Virus record (IMG/VR): IMGVR_UViG_3300044631_000255
Location: 1 to 22,123 of that record
From: a virus
Strand: one strand, 5' to 3'
Length of the DNA: 22,123 bases
The notes under the pieces are model-generated. The model did not search any database and was not told the DNA's origin. It saw only the letters and a program-made list of their open reading frames with translations. This document shows, piece by piece, positions 1-8,178 of the stretch. The first letter of the stretch is position 1. Each line of letters opens with the position of its first letter. The position numbers and the translations under genes were made by a program.

Positions 1-233
1 AGGCCAACGTACCAAGTGGTAATGCGAGCCGTAGCGCCATCGAGTGCTGTACCCGCCATGTACTGAAGACCGACGTTAACGACAAGATTAGGAGCTTCGT
101 CCGACCATTTGAGGTTTCCATTCTTGTCAAAACACTCAACAAAATATTTACCCATAGCGATCAATCCTTCGCCATTTTGCGAACGGCAAATCAAATCGCT
201 AGACACTACATCAACAGATTTTGCAATTTCCAT
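1..233 (-). CDS. Small conserved phage protein, 3' end outside window
   Basis: This open frame starts at an ATG at 233 and runs without a stop off the left edge, so about 77 residues are visible. An AAGGA ribosome site lies a few bases upstream of the ATG. A second possible start is the ATG at 155 (residue 27), which also has an AAGGA upstream, and the region following it (MGKYFVECFDKNGNLKW) looks like the natural beginning of the family. The pattern FDKNGNLKW, then NLVVNVGLQYM and ITTWYVGL, resembles a small protein I recall from many phage structural regions, usually annotated as hypothetical. The gene follows the collagen-like fibre gene with a 9-base gap, so it probably belongs to the same late operon. 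No enzymatic motif is visible. Function is unknown; a virion-associated or fibre-accessory role is only inferred from position. Confidence 0.7.
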   Translation of the reverse strand, partial: MEIAKSVDVVSSDLICRSQNGEGLIAMGKYFVECFDKNGNLKWSDEAPNLVVNVGLQYMAGTALDGATARITTWYVG

Positions 234-242
234 GATATTTCC

Positions 243-926
243 TTAAGTTTGAACAGCAGCAGCTATGACATCCCAATAAGGGCCGGCAGAATTGTAAATA
301 CAACCCACGTACATTACTTTGTTTGCAGTCGTAGCTGTCGGCAACAAAGCATTGATTTCTCGATAAATAGCATTCCATGTCAAATTTCTTGACGTGCCAT
401 TATCAAGAATTCTAAAAATTAACTTATCGCCATCCTGCGGCGACCCTATCGGAGCAAGAATAGATAAATTGGATTGCAATCCAGTCAAAACATATTGATC
501 GTAATTTGCTATTGAAGGCGTAATGGTTGTTGCCGTGGCAGCACTATTTACTCTTGGATCAATCCGCTTACCTGTCAAAGTAGCAGCCCCATCGCTTGTA
601 ACCATGCCGCCCGTGGCATTTAAATTTACCTGCAACGCCGACAAAACATTAGATCCAAGTGCTCCAGACGAAGCCCACGAATTGTCTGACACAAAATAAG
701 GTATGCCGCCCGTTGTACCCGAAACAGACAAAACCGGGCTTGATGTCGGATTCGCCACGGAAACAATGCCGCCGACAAAAGTAACACTCCCAACGCCGCC
801 AATCGGACCAGTCGGCCCCGTGGGACCGCCAGCCGGACCAGCGGGACCAGTAGGCCCAATTACGCCCTGATCGACTGTAAGCGTAATTTGATTGCCAGAC
901 GTTACCACCATATTTACATCGCTCAA
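243..926 (-). CDS. Collagen-like phage tail fibre protein
   Basis: The 227-residue product has a short beta-rich N-terminus, a Gly-X-Y stretch at about residues 24-46 rich in GPTGP and GPAG, and a C-terminal beta-rich domain (about 130-227). That domain contains DGDKLIFRILDNG and ends with a VMYVGCIYN and WDVIA pattern that I associate with phage fibre tips. Collagen-like stretches in phage proteins form trimeric stalks, so this is probably a small trimeric fibre or fibre accessory at the tail tip. I chose the TTG start at 926 because it makes a TTGA four-base overlap with the preceding stop and has a GGGGTG ribosome site close upstream; an in-frame ATG at 911 is the alternative. It follows the 923-1405 gene and precedes the left-edge gene in the same operon. 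The fibre role is well supported; the receptor is unknown. Confidence 0.75.
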   Translation of the reverse strand: MSDVNMVVTSGNQITLTVDQGVIGPTGPAGPAGGPTGPTGPIGGVGSVTFVGGIVSVANPTSSPVLSVSGTTGGIPYFVSDNSWASSGALGSNVLSALQVNLNATGGMVTSDGAATLTGKRIDPRVNSAATATTITPSIANYDQYVLTGLQSNLSILAPIGSPQDGDKLIFRILDNGTSRNLTWNAIYREINALLPTATTANKVMYVGCIYNSAGPYWDVIAAAVQT

Positions 927-1405
927 TTTGTCACCCCATCAGAACGCACAAGGAATAACAAAAAGATGATGAGATCTTGCGCTGGCGTTGAGCCACTAGC
1001 AGGAATGGCAATCTTGATATTGCCGCTGAATCCAACTGGATTTTCAGCGTTTATATCTAGCTGAGGATCTGTCGAAAGAACAGACCAGACAGATTCATCT
1101 ATAACTAATGTAAATTGACCATCAACCAAACTTTGATTTGTAATGGTCAAATTGACCGGAGATGGAGGCGGAGTGTAATCCGCTATGTCAAAGGTCAGTC
1201 CGTACCGGCTGTCTTTTACGTTTGAAAGCTGCCGACGAAGAATTTGGCTTGTTATTGTCGCGCCGGTTAAATTGTTTGGCGTTCCGTCAGCATTTGAAAG
1301 CGTTACATTCCAAAAGGTTTTTTGGTTGTAAACAAGCTCGCCTGCAATGATTTGATTATTGAACCCGCTGATTTGCGTCAGCGTATTCTTATTGAAAATA
1401 GCCAT
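923..1405 (-). CDS. Putative tail/baseplate beta-domain protein (BppU N-terminal-like)
   Basis: The 160-residue product begins at an ATG at 1405, chosen because a purine-rich AGGAAAGGGAA ribosome site lies directly upstream; an in-frame start at 1447 would add 14 residues and put the stem-loop at 1429-1453 inside the gene. The layout AGELVYNQKTFWNVTLSN followed by GTPNNLTGATITSQILRR resembles the immunoglobulin-like N-terminal domain found in baseplate and fibre adaptor proteins of siphoviruses (the BppU-type fold). The remainder is predicted beta-strand, ending with a hydrophobic LIIFLLFLV strand. It lies between the broken glycosyltransferase and the collagen-like fibre gene, which it overlaps by four bases. 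A role as adaptor joining fibres to the tail tip is inferred from position and weak motif resemblance; no catalytic residues are visible. Confidence 0.6.
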   Translation of the reverse strand: MAIFNKNTLTQISGFNNQIIAGELVYNQKTFWNVTLSNADGTPNNLTGATITSQILRRQLSNVKDSRYGLTFDIADYTPPPSPVNLTITNQSLVDGQFTLVIDESVWSVLSTDPQLDINAENPVGFSGNIKIAIPASGSTPAQDLIIFLLFLVRSDGVTN

Positions 1406-1428
1406 ATTCCCTTTCCTCGGTACATGAC

Positions 1429-1453
1429 GCTGCTCGCGTACTCGCAAGACAGC
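1429..1453 (-). other. Intergenic stem-loop upstream of the 923-1405 gene
   Basis: An inverted repeat pairs CTTGCG with CGCGAG around an AGTA loop (minus strand), extended by GCTG/CAGC after a single bulged T: ten pairs, one of them G-T. It lies in the 64-base spacer after the glycosyltransferase stop (1470), about 24 bases upstream of the ATG at 1405. No U-tract follows it on the minus strand, so it is not a classical intrinsic terminator. RNA processing, transcript-end protection or translational tuning are possible; chance is not excluded. Confidence 0.35.
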
Positions 1454-1469
1454 ATGGCTATCGTGTTTT

Positions 1470-2508
1470 TTACGATTCTAACATTGCCTTTGAATAAAAG
1501 ACAAGGTTCATTTTTAGTCTTTCATCATCCGGGCAATGATTGACCGCATCTTGTCCATGCTTCAAAGCCTCAGCCTTCTTTTTCAAATGATGGGCAGAAA
1601 TAGCTGCCAAATCATGAGGTTTAAAACCCCATACTTCAGGATCGCATGTGTAAACCAATTGCTTATCTTTGATTTCCAAAGCCATTGTAGATGCGTGATA
1701 ACACTCTTTCCACATTGCTTTCATGTAAAAAGAATTTGCAGCATCTACCCAAGGTTCTCTTGTCCCTGGAGCCTCTGCAATCGCCATACGATACCACTTT
1801 AAGGCTTCCCAACAATCGCATGGCATAACACCGTTCGTTAGGCCAATTGGCTTCAGGCATGTCAAGGTAGGCGTTAAGAGCGGTTATGGCCTCATCCCAA
1901 AGATGGTAGAAAGTAAGTTCACGTGCAAAGTAAAAGGCGTTCCTTGGGCATCTAGGATCTTCTTTTACCGCCATTCTCAAAAGATCTAAATATTGACCTC
2001 GGCTTTTAGTGGGGTCTGGATGATGCGAAACTAAAAGTCTATCGGTGTGCGCGTAGACTTCTGTGATACGAAGATCGGGTCTTGGATATTCGTGTACAGG
2101 ATGATGCCAGTGGTAGCCGTGTCGGTGATGGATCTTTTCGTAATAGAAAAGAATGTTATGACCCCAATCAAATTTATATCTTAATCTGGTTGTTTCTGGT
2201 TGCCATACTCGTTCAATTTCCTCACGCCATCCCGGTTCTAAAACCTCATCCAAATCAAGAGAGACACAGACATCATAGTCGCCGGGGATGAGGCAAAGAG
2301 CCGCGTCTCGCGCCATATCAAATCGCCAAGGCTTTACCGATATGTCGTAAACCATAGCACCAAACGCTTTAGCAAGGCTGACAGTGTTATCCGTTGACCC
2401 TGTATCAGCGATTAAGATCATGTCAGCATCTTGCGCTGAATTGCAAAATCTTTTGACAAATTGCTCTTCGTTTTTTGAGATTGCGTATACGCAGATTTTT
2501 AGTGTCAT
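1470..2508 (-). pseudogene. Family 2-type glycosyltransferase with TPR C-terminus, frameshifted
   Basis: The first frame (from ATG 2508) encodes a GT-A glycosyltransferase N-terminus: ISKNEE near residue 10, ADTGSTDNT near 34 (nucleotide-binding region) and DLDE near 85 (DxD-like metal site). A histidine-rich middle and a helical region follow. Around 1807-1815 the meaningful protein jumps to the +1 frame, which supplies a TPR-like C-terminus (EALKWYRMAIAEAP through the stop at 1470). In the original frame the sequence after RLLG loses family character. Read together the two parts make roughly 340 residues, a normal size for phage and bacterial TPR-glycosyltransferases. Such enzymes transfer sugars from nucleotide-sugar donors, possibly to virion proteins or host surface glycans; the acceptor is unknown. 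It starts 16 bases after the J-like gene. The break may be a real mutation, a sequencing error or, less likely, programmed frameshifting. Confidence 0.75.
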
Positions 2509-2524
2509 GTATTACCAGAATGTT

Positions 2525-5500
2525 TTAAACAAATTGAACTTCTTTCCAAGCCGTACCGTTATGAAAATATAGTTTGTTTGAGACTACGCATAAAGCACCG
2601 GAAATGGCTCCCGTAGTTGGAAGAGATCCACTTGCATTGATATACAACGGTGCTGATGTTGTCCCACCGTAAAAAGCACCACCGAAATAACTTGTAGATC
2701 GGCCTTCTACGCCAACGCCACTTGCGGCGGTTGCATTGCCCTTGACTCCGATACCAGACGTTCCCGTAGCTTCACCAAACACACCGTCGCCCGTGGTTGT
2801 TTTTCCGTAAACACCATCGCCGCCAGCAGTAGATTCACCAAAAACACCGGCTCCCGTGGCGCTTTTTCCCGTCACGGCAATTGTCGACCCAAGATTGGTA
2901 ATTACCATATAACCAAGCGAAGCATAAATTTCTGTCCGCAGGTTATTGCTTGAGTCGTAACCCTTTAGTGCATTGTCTGAGCTGGCGTTAAGCGTGAATC
3001 GAGCGCCGCTAGTACCCGTCTGAAATGCAGATCCCGTTATCGTTCCACCGCTAACAGTTAAATTTGCACCATCCCATTTAATAGAATTTGTTGAGTTTCC
3101 TATACTAAATTTGTACGCGGCTCCACTGTATCCAAGAAAGAAGCCTGTCCCCGTGTCATAACCCGTCTGACCACCTCTGATATAACCAGTTGTATCCGTA
3201 ATAAAACCAGTGCCAGTTATAGTTCCGCCAGTGACAGTTAAATTTGCACCATCCCATTTAACAGAATTAGTTGAGTTGCCTATGCTGAACTTGTACGCAG
3301 TTCCGCTATATCCAAGAAAGAAACCTGTCCCGGTGTCGTAACCCGTCTGACCGCCTCTAACGTAACCGGTTGTGTCCGTAACAAAACCCGCGCCAGTTAC
3401 AGTGCCGCCAGTAACCGTAAGATTTGTACCGTCCCACTTTATTGAATTGGTTGCATTACCAAAAGAAAATTTATAAGCGCCAGCGCTATAGCCCAAGAAA
3501 AATCCTGTGCCAGTTGCATAACCTGTTTGCCCTCCAAGGATATAACCAGTGGTTCCAACAGTAAGAACATCATTGACTGTCAAGGCTCCAGTGTTGACTG
3601 AGACGGCTGAAAGAGCGCCTACTTTCAAACTTGATATGTAGGGCGTTGACCATACAGAATTAGTCCCGTTGTAAATACCATCGCTTTGATATAACGAATT
3701 GTTACTCGACGGATCGGGGTCGGTTGCATACCAAGTAACCGCAAAAGAAGCACCCCAGACAGCAGAAGATTGCGCTGACGAAGGGCGATTGTCGCCAACC
3801 ACAGTAACATTTCCGCTAACCGGAACTGGATTGCTCGCAATCCTTGCGTACATGATTCTAGCCTGAGCACCGGTGGCTCCGGTGGCCCCATTGGTTCCCG
3901 CGTATCCTTCAACCAAAATTGAAGCGCCTGTCCAATTTATGGTTGATGTTGTAGTGGACCCGGCGGCAATTAAGTTAACTGTGGCTGCATAAAGGTTATA
4001 GCCACCAGCAGGGGGAGATCCTGGAGTTAAGTACCAATCTGCCGGAGCTGGAAAAGTGGCAGTCGACCATGTAAATAATGTGCTGCCAGAAATAGCGGGG
4101 GTTGAAAGATCCCATCGGTAAACTTTTGGGTACGCATATTTCACACCGTCCGCGCCCGTCGGTCCCATATCTCCGTTTGCGCTCAAGGCATAAACAGAGA
4201 AACCGGTTGCCCAACTTACAGTTGTCGTCGTAGCGGTAGCAACATCTGAAATTGATTTAGAAGCAACCCACAGTTTTATGCTGGAGGTTCCTGGGTTTGC
4301 TGGAACAGTCACTTGCCAATAGTTGCCACCGGTGTAACCAGAATTGGTAAGACTAGACCAAGTAAACGTTGAAGAACCTGATGGGTTTCCTGGTTGCGCC
4401 GCAGCCCATTGATAAAGAAAAACCGTGGCGGATTTGTCGCCAGATACCCCCGTCGGACCAACACCGCCGGAGGCTCCCGTAGGCCCCACACCTCCCGTCG
4501 GCCCAATACCTCCTGTCGGTCCAATGCCTCCTGTCGGACCAACGCCTCCCGTCGGGCCGTTGGGCCCAATTGGACCCGTGGGCCCGACTCCCGTCGGCCC
4601 AGTTGCACCAGAGGGAACTTTGGTGAGCGTAAAAGTTTTATCAATGTAACCCGTTGCAGTAGTTCCTCTGAACGTACATGACGCTTGCGTTTGAGTGCCG
4701 GTAAGCGAAAGCGAACTAACTGAAATAGTTCCTGTTGTTAAACCAATAGTGGCGGAACATCCAGAACTTGAAATCAATGAAAACGACACATCAGGATATG
4801 CAAGAACAGCACCGTTTTCATAAACCGTCATTTGATTGGAGACCGGAAACTGACCGCTTATGACCGTGTAGTTTGCGTCGTTTAAGCAAGAAATATTGAT
4901 AAACGATTTGGCTAATTCAGCGGTTACGCCAGACCCGTTGTAAGTTTTGTTAATTAAAAGCTGTCGATCAAAAGTCGTAGTCGAAGTTCCGCTTGTAATA
5001 GTGGCTCGAAAAATGGCAGAGGCCGATTGCACTGCTTGAGCGACAGCAGTAACTGTAATTACGCCTGTAGTGCTATTTATCGAAGTCGTGCAGTTAGTCT
5101 CTGATACTTTTGTAAATGCAACCGCTGGCGTTGTAACCAGAGAAGCTCCGTCGTAAACAACATAAGTCGTTGTCCACGGTAGTTGACCTGTTACTAAAAC
5201 ACCATCTGGGTCGGCGGTAAAGCTCTTAGAAGCTATTAAGATGTAAGCTGTTAGCGCTGAATAAGGTTGCCAAACAAATGATGCGCTTGTTGAGGATCGT
5301 ACAGCCGCGTATTCGTTACCAGCAACAAATTGAAAATAATAGGTATTTGCGGCTAATTGTAGTTTTGTAAAGGTAAACGTTGATGAGTTTGTAAATGCTT
5401 GACCATTGATTAGATTTTGAGTTGCTAGCTCAACCCAATCTGTTGCCGATGGAGTGGCTGAAGTGGTCACAAATAATTTTAAATAAGTGACTCTTCCAAC

Positions 5501-7084
5501 CGAAGGAATAGTGCAATCAACGTCAAAAGTTGCCGGCGAAGCAAAGGGAAGTTTATTAGTTACAGTTGGAGCGTTTGCGGCTGAAATATATTCGGCAGCG
5601 GATAGTTGCGAATTTGGAGCCGCCGAAAATGCTGTGATGCTAGCGTCATCATAAACTTGAACGTTGTATTCAGACAGCTCTAGCGTCGCGCCTAAATTGC
5701 CATCATCAATTGTCGCTTCCGAAACTTTCATCACCCGGAAAAGTTTGTTAGTCCATCCGTAATCGGCATTAGTAATATCAACAACATCACCAGCGTCTAC
5801 TTGAATACCGGGATAGGTAGAAGTTATCGTAACGATCAAATCTTCACGCGCTTGCTCTAACCTTCGATTTCCAAGATATTGAGCTTGTACAGAGTCATTT
5901 GTAAATTCAAGCGTTGTTGACTGTCTGTTAGCGGGTTCGTTTGCATAAAGCTGCCCCGCTGGAGTCTCCATAAAAACCAGATCCGGCTGATCTCGATTTA
6001 ACTTTGATGGAAACTCAATCTGAATTTGGTTAATTTGCTGATTGATGTCTACAGCAGAAACCCTAATTTCGCCGATAAGATTTGTGTCGTTAAATGAGAA
6101 CGAAGAAGTTTCTGCCTTATTGATGACAACCGACCATTTGCCTGATGCCGCGTTGTATGCCATCCAACTGTCGCAACATTCCAGCATCTTCTCAACGTTA
6201 TCCAGAACGGTCTTGCCCGTGTCTACAACACCGTTAATCCTGTATCGAGCCTGTGTCGCAGATCCGCCACCAGATGGCGTATAAGTAATTGTCTGATCGG
6301 AGTAGGTATTAAGAGCGGCAGCGCTTACAGAATCAACCAAACCCGTCATGCCAGCGCCATATCTCGCGTCGGTCATGTAGTCATACCAAACATCTCCAGG
6401 CTTTGCGACGCTGCCGCCTTTAGGATAATGCTTACAGTAAAACGTAATTGGCTGAAGCCCAGTGGTTCCAGCATCTGTGTTGTAGTTGAGTTTGACAATT
6501 GCAAAAGCCAACCCGTTCATCTGCCGACCAGAAGAGGGCCAGCGTAAAGCGGCTGAAATGTCTGCACCGCCCATAAATACATGCGGGGCCGTTCCGTTTA
6601 CTGGGGTTATAGCTCCTGCATTTGTTGATGTGTAGAGACTGATATAAAGATTGCCGCTGATCTTTGTGTCTACATTTCCATCGCCATCAGTAAGAGAAAC
6701 AACTTTTGTTTGGTCGGTTCCGTCGAACGTAACCAATCTGTCGCCGTAGTAAAACTTTGTACGGTCATAGGAAAATGTTGCGGAGGCGTCGGACGATATG
6801 GAAGAGATCGCCATAACGTAATACATTGTCTTTTGATCGGTGGATAGCACCGCGTCGACAAACGTACCGCCCAACCACGCGTCGCCATACACCACGGGAA
6901 TTGAGTTGTTGTTAGCAGGAGGAACTTGCTGTCTTGCACCTGTATCTTGAGACTGCGGAGGCTTAGATCCAAATGCCCTGGTAACAACAAACGACACCGC
7001 AAAGTTGATGGCAAACGTCGCCGCTGCCAACGCAACGCCCGTTAACTGAACACCTACTGCGGCTAAGATAATGGATGCTGGCAT
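2525..7084 (-). CDS. J-like central tail tip / host-specificity protein with collagen and tandem repeats
   Basis: This 1519-residue protein is the largest in the window and sits at the end of the tail-tip cluster, where lambda-type phages place J. It begins with a hydrophobic segment (residues 1-40), then a hub-like region of about 500 residues. YGDAWLGGTFVDAVL, DVWYDYMTDARYGAGM and the later region holding DVVDITNADYGW resemble J/tail-tip proteins. A beta-domain appears twice in tandem at about 615-820. Collagen-like GPTG repeats occupy 826-882 and smaller Gly-X-Y hinges (GPTGADG, GTNGATGATG) separate further beta-domains. Three 60-residue repeats lie at 1178-1357. The C-terminus has GVFGES/GVYGKT-type repeats and ends with a KLYFHNGTAWKEV motif typical of fibre ends. 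Start ATG has a GAGAGTA site upstream. It probably combines tail closure, a stalk and receptor binding in one chain; the receptor is unknown. Confidence 0.88.
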   Translation of the reverse strand: MPASIILAAVGVQLTGVALAAATFAINFAVSFVVTRAFGSKPPQSQDTGARQQVPPANNNSIPVVYGDAWLGGTFVDAVLSTDQKTMYYVMAISSISSDASATFSYDRTKFYYGDRLVTFDGTDQTKVVSLTDGDGNVDTKISGNLYISLYTSTNAGAITPVNGTAPHVFMGGADISAALRWPSSGRQMNGLAFAIVKLNYNTDAGTTGLQPITFYCKHYPKGGSVAKPGDVWYDYMTDARYGAGMTGLVDSVSAAALNTYSDQTITYTPSGGGSATQARYRINGVVDTGKTVLDNVEKMLECCDSWMAYNAASGKWSVVINKAETSSFSFNDTNLIGEIRVSAVDINQQINQIQIEFPSKLNRDQPDLVFMETPAGQLYANEPANRQSTTLEFTNDSVQAQYLGNRRLEQAREDLIVTITSTYPGIQVDAGDVVDITNADYGWTNKLFRVMKVSEATIDDGNLGATLELSEYNVQVYDDASITAFSAAPNSQLSAAEYISAANAPTVTNKLPFASPATFDVDCTIPSVGRVTYLKLFVTTSATPSATDWVELATQNLINGQAFTNSSTFTFTKLQLAANTYYFQFVAGNEYAAVRSSTSASFVWQPYSALTAYILIASKSFTADPDGVLVTGQLPWTTTYVVYDGASLVTTPAVAFTKVSETNCTTSINSTTGVITVTAVAQAVQSASAIFRATITSGTSTTTFDRQLLINKTYNGSGVTAELAKSFINISCLNDANYTVISGQFPVSNQMTVYENGAVLAYPDVSFSLISSSGCSATIGLTTGTISVSSLSLTGTQTQASCTFRGTTATGYIDKTFTLTKVPSGATGPTGVGPTGPIGPNGPTGGVGPTGGIGPTGGIGPTGGVGPTGASGGVGPTGVSGDKSATVFLYQWAAAQPGNPSGSSTFTWSSLTNSGYTGGNYWQVTVPANPGTSSIKLWVASKSISDVATATTTTVSWATGFSVYALSANGDMGPTGADGVKYAYPKVYRWDLSTPAISGSTLFTWSTATFPAPADWYLTPGSPPAGGYNLYAATVNLIAAGSTTTSTINWTGASILVEGYAGTNGATGATGAQARIMYARIASNPVPVSGNVTVVGDNRPSSAQSSAVWGASFAVTWYATDPDPSSNNSLYQSDGIYNGTNSVWSTPYISSLKVGALSAVSVNTGALTVNDVLTVGTTGYILGGQTGYATGTGFFLGYSAGAYKFSFGNATNSIKWDGTNLTVTGGTVTGAGFVTDTTGYVRGGQTGYDTGTGFFLGYSGTAYKFSIGNSTNSVKWDGANLTVTGGTITGTGFITDTTGYIRGGQTGYDTGTGFFLGYSGAAYKFSIGNSTNSIKWDGANLTVSGGTITGSAFQTGTSGARFTLNASSDNALKGYDSSNNLRTEIYASLGYMVITNLGSTIAVTGKSATGAGVFGESTAGGDGVYGKTTTGDGVFGEATGTSGIGVKGNATAASGVGVEGRSTSYFGGAFYGGTTSAPLYINASGSLPTTGAISGALCVVSNKLYFHNGTAWKEVQFV
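3014..3553 (-). repeat. Three tandem 180-bp repeats inside the J-like gene
   Basis: Units at 3553-3374, 3373-3194 and 3193-3014 each encode 60 residues with the shared core GGQTGY, GTGFFLGYS, YKFS, GN-TNS-KWDG and NLTV-GGT-TG. The second and third units are most alike at DNA level and the first is more divergent. The length is an exact multiple of 3, so gain or loss of a unit would keep the frame. The likely structure is a repetitive beta shaft in the receptor-binding portion. Confidence 0.9.
4491..4562 (-). repeat. Four tandem 18-bp repeats encoding collagen-like GPTGGV/I
   Basis: Four 18-bp units begin at 4491, 4509, 4527 and 4545, each a variant of CCTCCYGTCGGNCCAATR (plus strand), the last diverging at its end. 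Each encodes a six-residue Gly-rich unit of the collagen-like segment. Frame-preserving unit length makes copy-number slippage likely to be tolerated. The wider Gly-X-Y region spans about 4440-4609. Confidence 0.85.
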
Positions 7085-7087
7085 GAT

Positions 7088-7525
7088 CTACTCTCGAAAG
7101 AAGGTCGCTTGCATAGGCTTAAAGTTGTATCTTGTGTAATCAATATTGGGTGAATTTGGCATAAGACTCGTGCATACAATCTGTACCCGTTTTTGATTTA
7201 GCATGTCTTGTGCGAGCTTGTTAAATCTTAACCACAGCTTTCCACCAACAGATGTCTCTCTGAATTCTGGTTCAACCCACCACGCCACCTCATGGAGCTC
7301 TTTTACCGAACTGTTCCAAAAGTTTCGTGTCACATAAGCCGCCAGAAATCCACGGAGCTGATCGTCTATAAGAACAAATCCTCGTCCAGCGATCATTTGA
7401 TAAAAAAGCTGTTTAACGTGACTTTCATTCTGATTTTGTTTAAGTGTCTCTATTCCTGCTTCATCTGCGTAAGCCTTCATCATCTGTATAAGGTGAGGCA
7501 TATCGTATTTTGTGGCGTATCTCAT
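7088..7525 (-). CDS. GNAT-like N-acetyltransferase in the tail-tip cluster
   Basis: The 145-residue product starts at the ATG at 7525, chosen because it forms an ATGA overlap with the preceding stop; a longer frame up to 7684 would read through the upstream gene in another frame. The pattern fits a small GNAT fold: an N-terminal strand-helix (YATKYDMPHLIQMM), a central strand pair (RGFVLIDDQLRGFLAAYV), the strand HEVAWWVEPEFR, then SVGGKLWLRF at about 92-101, which resembles the acetyl-CoA pyrophosphate-binding loop and helix. GNAT enzymes move an acetyl group from acetyl-CoA to an amine. It sits between the L-position tail gene and the J-like gene (3-base gap), where lambda-type phages usually carry a tail peptidase and gpI. 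Whether it is packaged in the virion, modifies a tail protein or acts on a host factor cannot be told. Confidence 0.7.
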   Translation of the reverse strand: MRYATKYDMPHLIQMMKAYADEAGIETLKQNQNESHVKQLFYQMIAGRGFVLIDDQLRGFLAAYVTRNFWNSSVKELHEVAWWVEPEFRETSVGGKLWLRFNKLAQDMLNQKRVQIVCTSLMPNSPNIDYTRYNFKPMQATFFRE

Positions 7526-8178
7526 CCGGCTTGGCTTATATCGTTTAGATCGGTTTGTGATGGTTGAACGGTTCCCGGATCTGATTGCGAACCAGATTTG
7601 GGCGGCGCTCCAAAGTCGAAGTATTGACCGCTGATTGCAGCCACGCGACTCATGCTCGTATCGGACGCATAGCGTTGCTGCCATATCGTAAGGTTGGTTT
7701 TAATTCCGGCAATTCTGCTTTCAAGAATCGACCGGAAAGAAGCGCAAGAAATCGACGCGGTAGCCGTACGGCTGCGGATGTTTTCGTTCCAATCTTCAGT
7801 GATTGAAATGTTAGAAACGATTCCTTGATAGCGCTTAAAAAATTGTGTGGAAGGGCTTGTAATGATCTGATAGTTCGAATCAAAAAAGCCGCGCCAAATC
7901 TCTACAGTTGAGCCCTTAATATTGGTTCCCAAGACTAGCGAAATGTTTGTCGGGTCGATCCCTATCAGCCCAATTACCATGTCAATCGAAGTCGCCTTAA
8001 TTTCTCGATTAACCGCGCCGACAGAAAGAAGGCTCCCCAATCCTGAGAACGTATTGCCACCGACAGTAATTGCGGCAGATGCGTTGCAGAATGTGTAGGT
8101 TGTTGTTGAAGTTGTTAGCTTGACGAATTCACCGTGGGTAATGCTTGCGCTAGAAAGCGCTGTCATTGGGGTACTCAC
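7522..8178 (-). CDS. Minor tail / baseplate hub protein (lambda L position)
   Basis: The 218-residue product lies after the Dit-position gene and before the GNAT and J-like genes, the place of lambda gpL or the hub proteins of related phages. I chose the GTG start at 8178, which gives a GTGA overlap with the preceding stop and has a GGGAGAA ribosome site upstream; an ATG four codons further in (8166) is possible. The text is beta-rich (THGEFVKLTTSTTTYTF, GGNTFSGLGSLLSVG, STVEIWRGFFDSN), then a helical RSRTATASISCASFRSILESRIAG segment. A low-complexity C-terminus includes RYASDTSMSRVAAIS. Repeated cysteines (for example ISCASF) do not form an obvious iron-sulfur signature. Role in tail-tip assembly is inferred mainly from position and general appearance. 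Confidence 0.65.
   Translation of the reverse strand: MSTPMTALSSASITHGEFVKLTTSTTTYTFCNASAAITVGGNTFSGLGSLLSVGAVNREIKATSIDMVIGLIGIDPTNISLVLGTNIKGSTVEIWRGFFDSNYQIITSPSTQFFKRYQGIVSNISITEDWNENIRSRTATASISCASFRSILESRIAGIKTNLTIWQQRYASDTSMSRVAAISGQYFDFGAPPKSGSQSDPGTVQPSQTDLNDISQAG

Noticed and set aside
3014-4562. Tandem repeats as a possible CRISPR array
   Set aside because: The 180-bp and 18-bp units are contiguous, keep the coding frame and have no unique spacers of regular size; they are protein-coding repeats.
4425-4649. Plus-strand frame encoding repeated VGPTPP units
   Set aside because: It is the reverse complement of the Gly-X-Y coding repeat in the J-like gene. The repeat pattern is a mirror of the 18-bp units and not evidence of a separate proline-rich protein.
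1-7084. Diversity-generating retroelement acting on the tail fibre genes
   Set aside because: No reverse transcriptase gene and no template/variable repeat pair with adenine-biased differences were seen; the repeats present are tandem structural repeats.
7526-7684. Long N-terminal extension of the GNAT-like gene
   Set aside because: It overlaps the C-terminal part of the preceding tail gene, and the ATGA junction at 7525 gives a natural start with a complete GNAT-sized protein.
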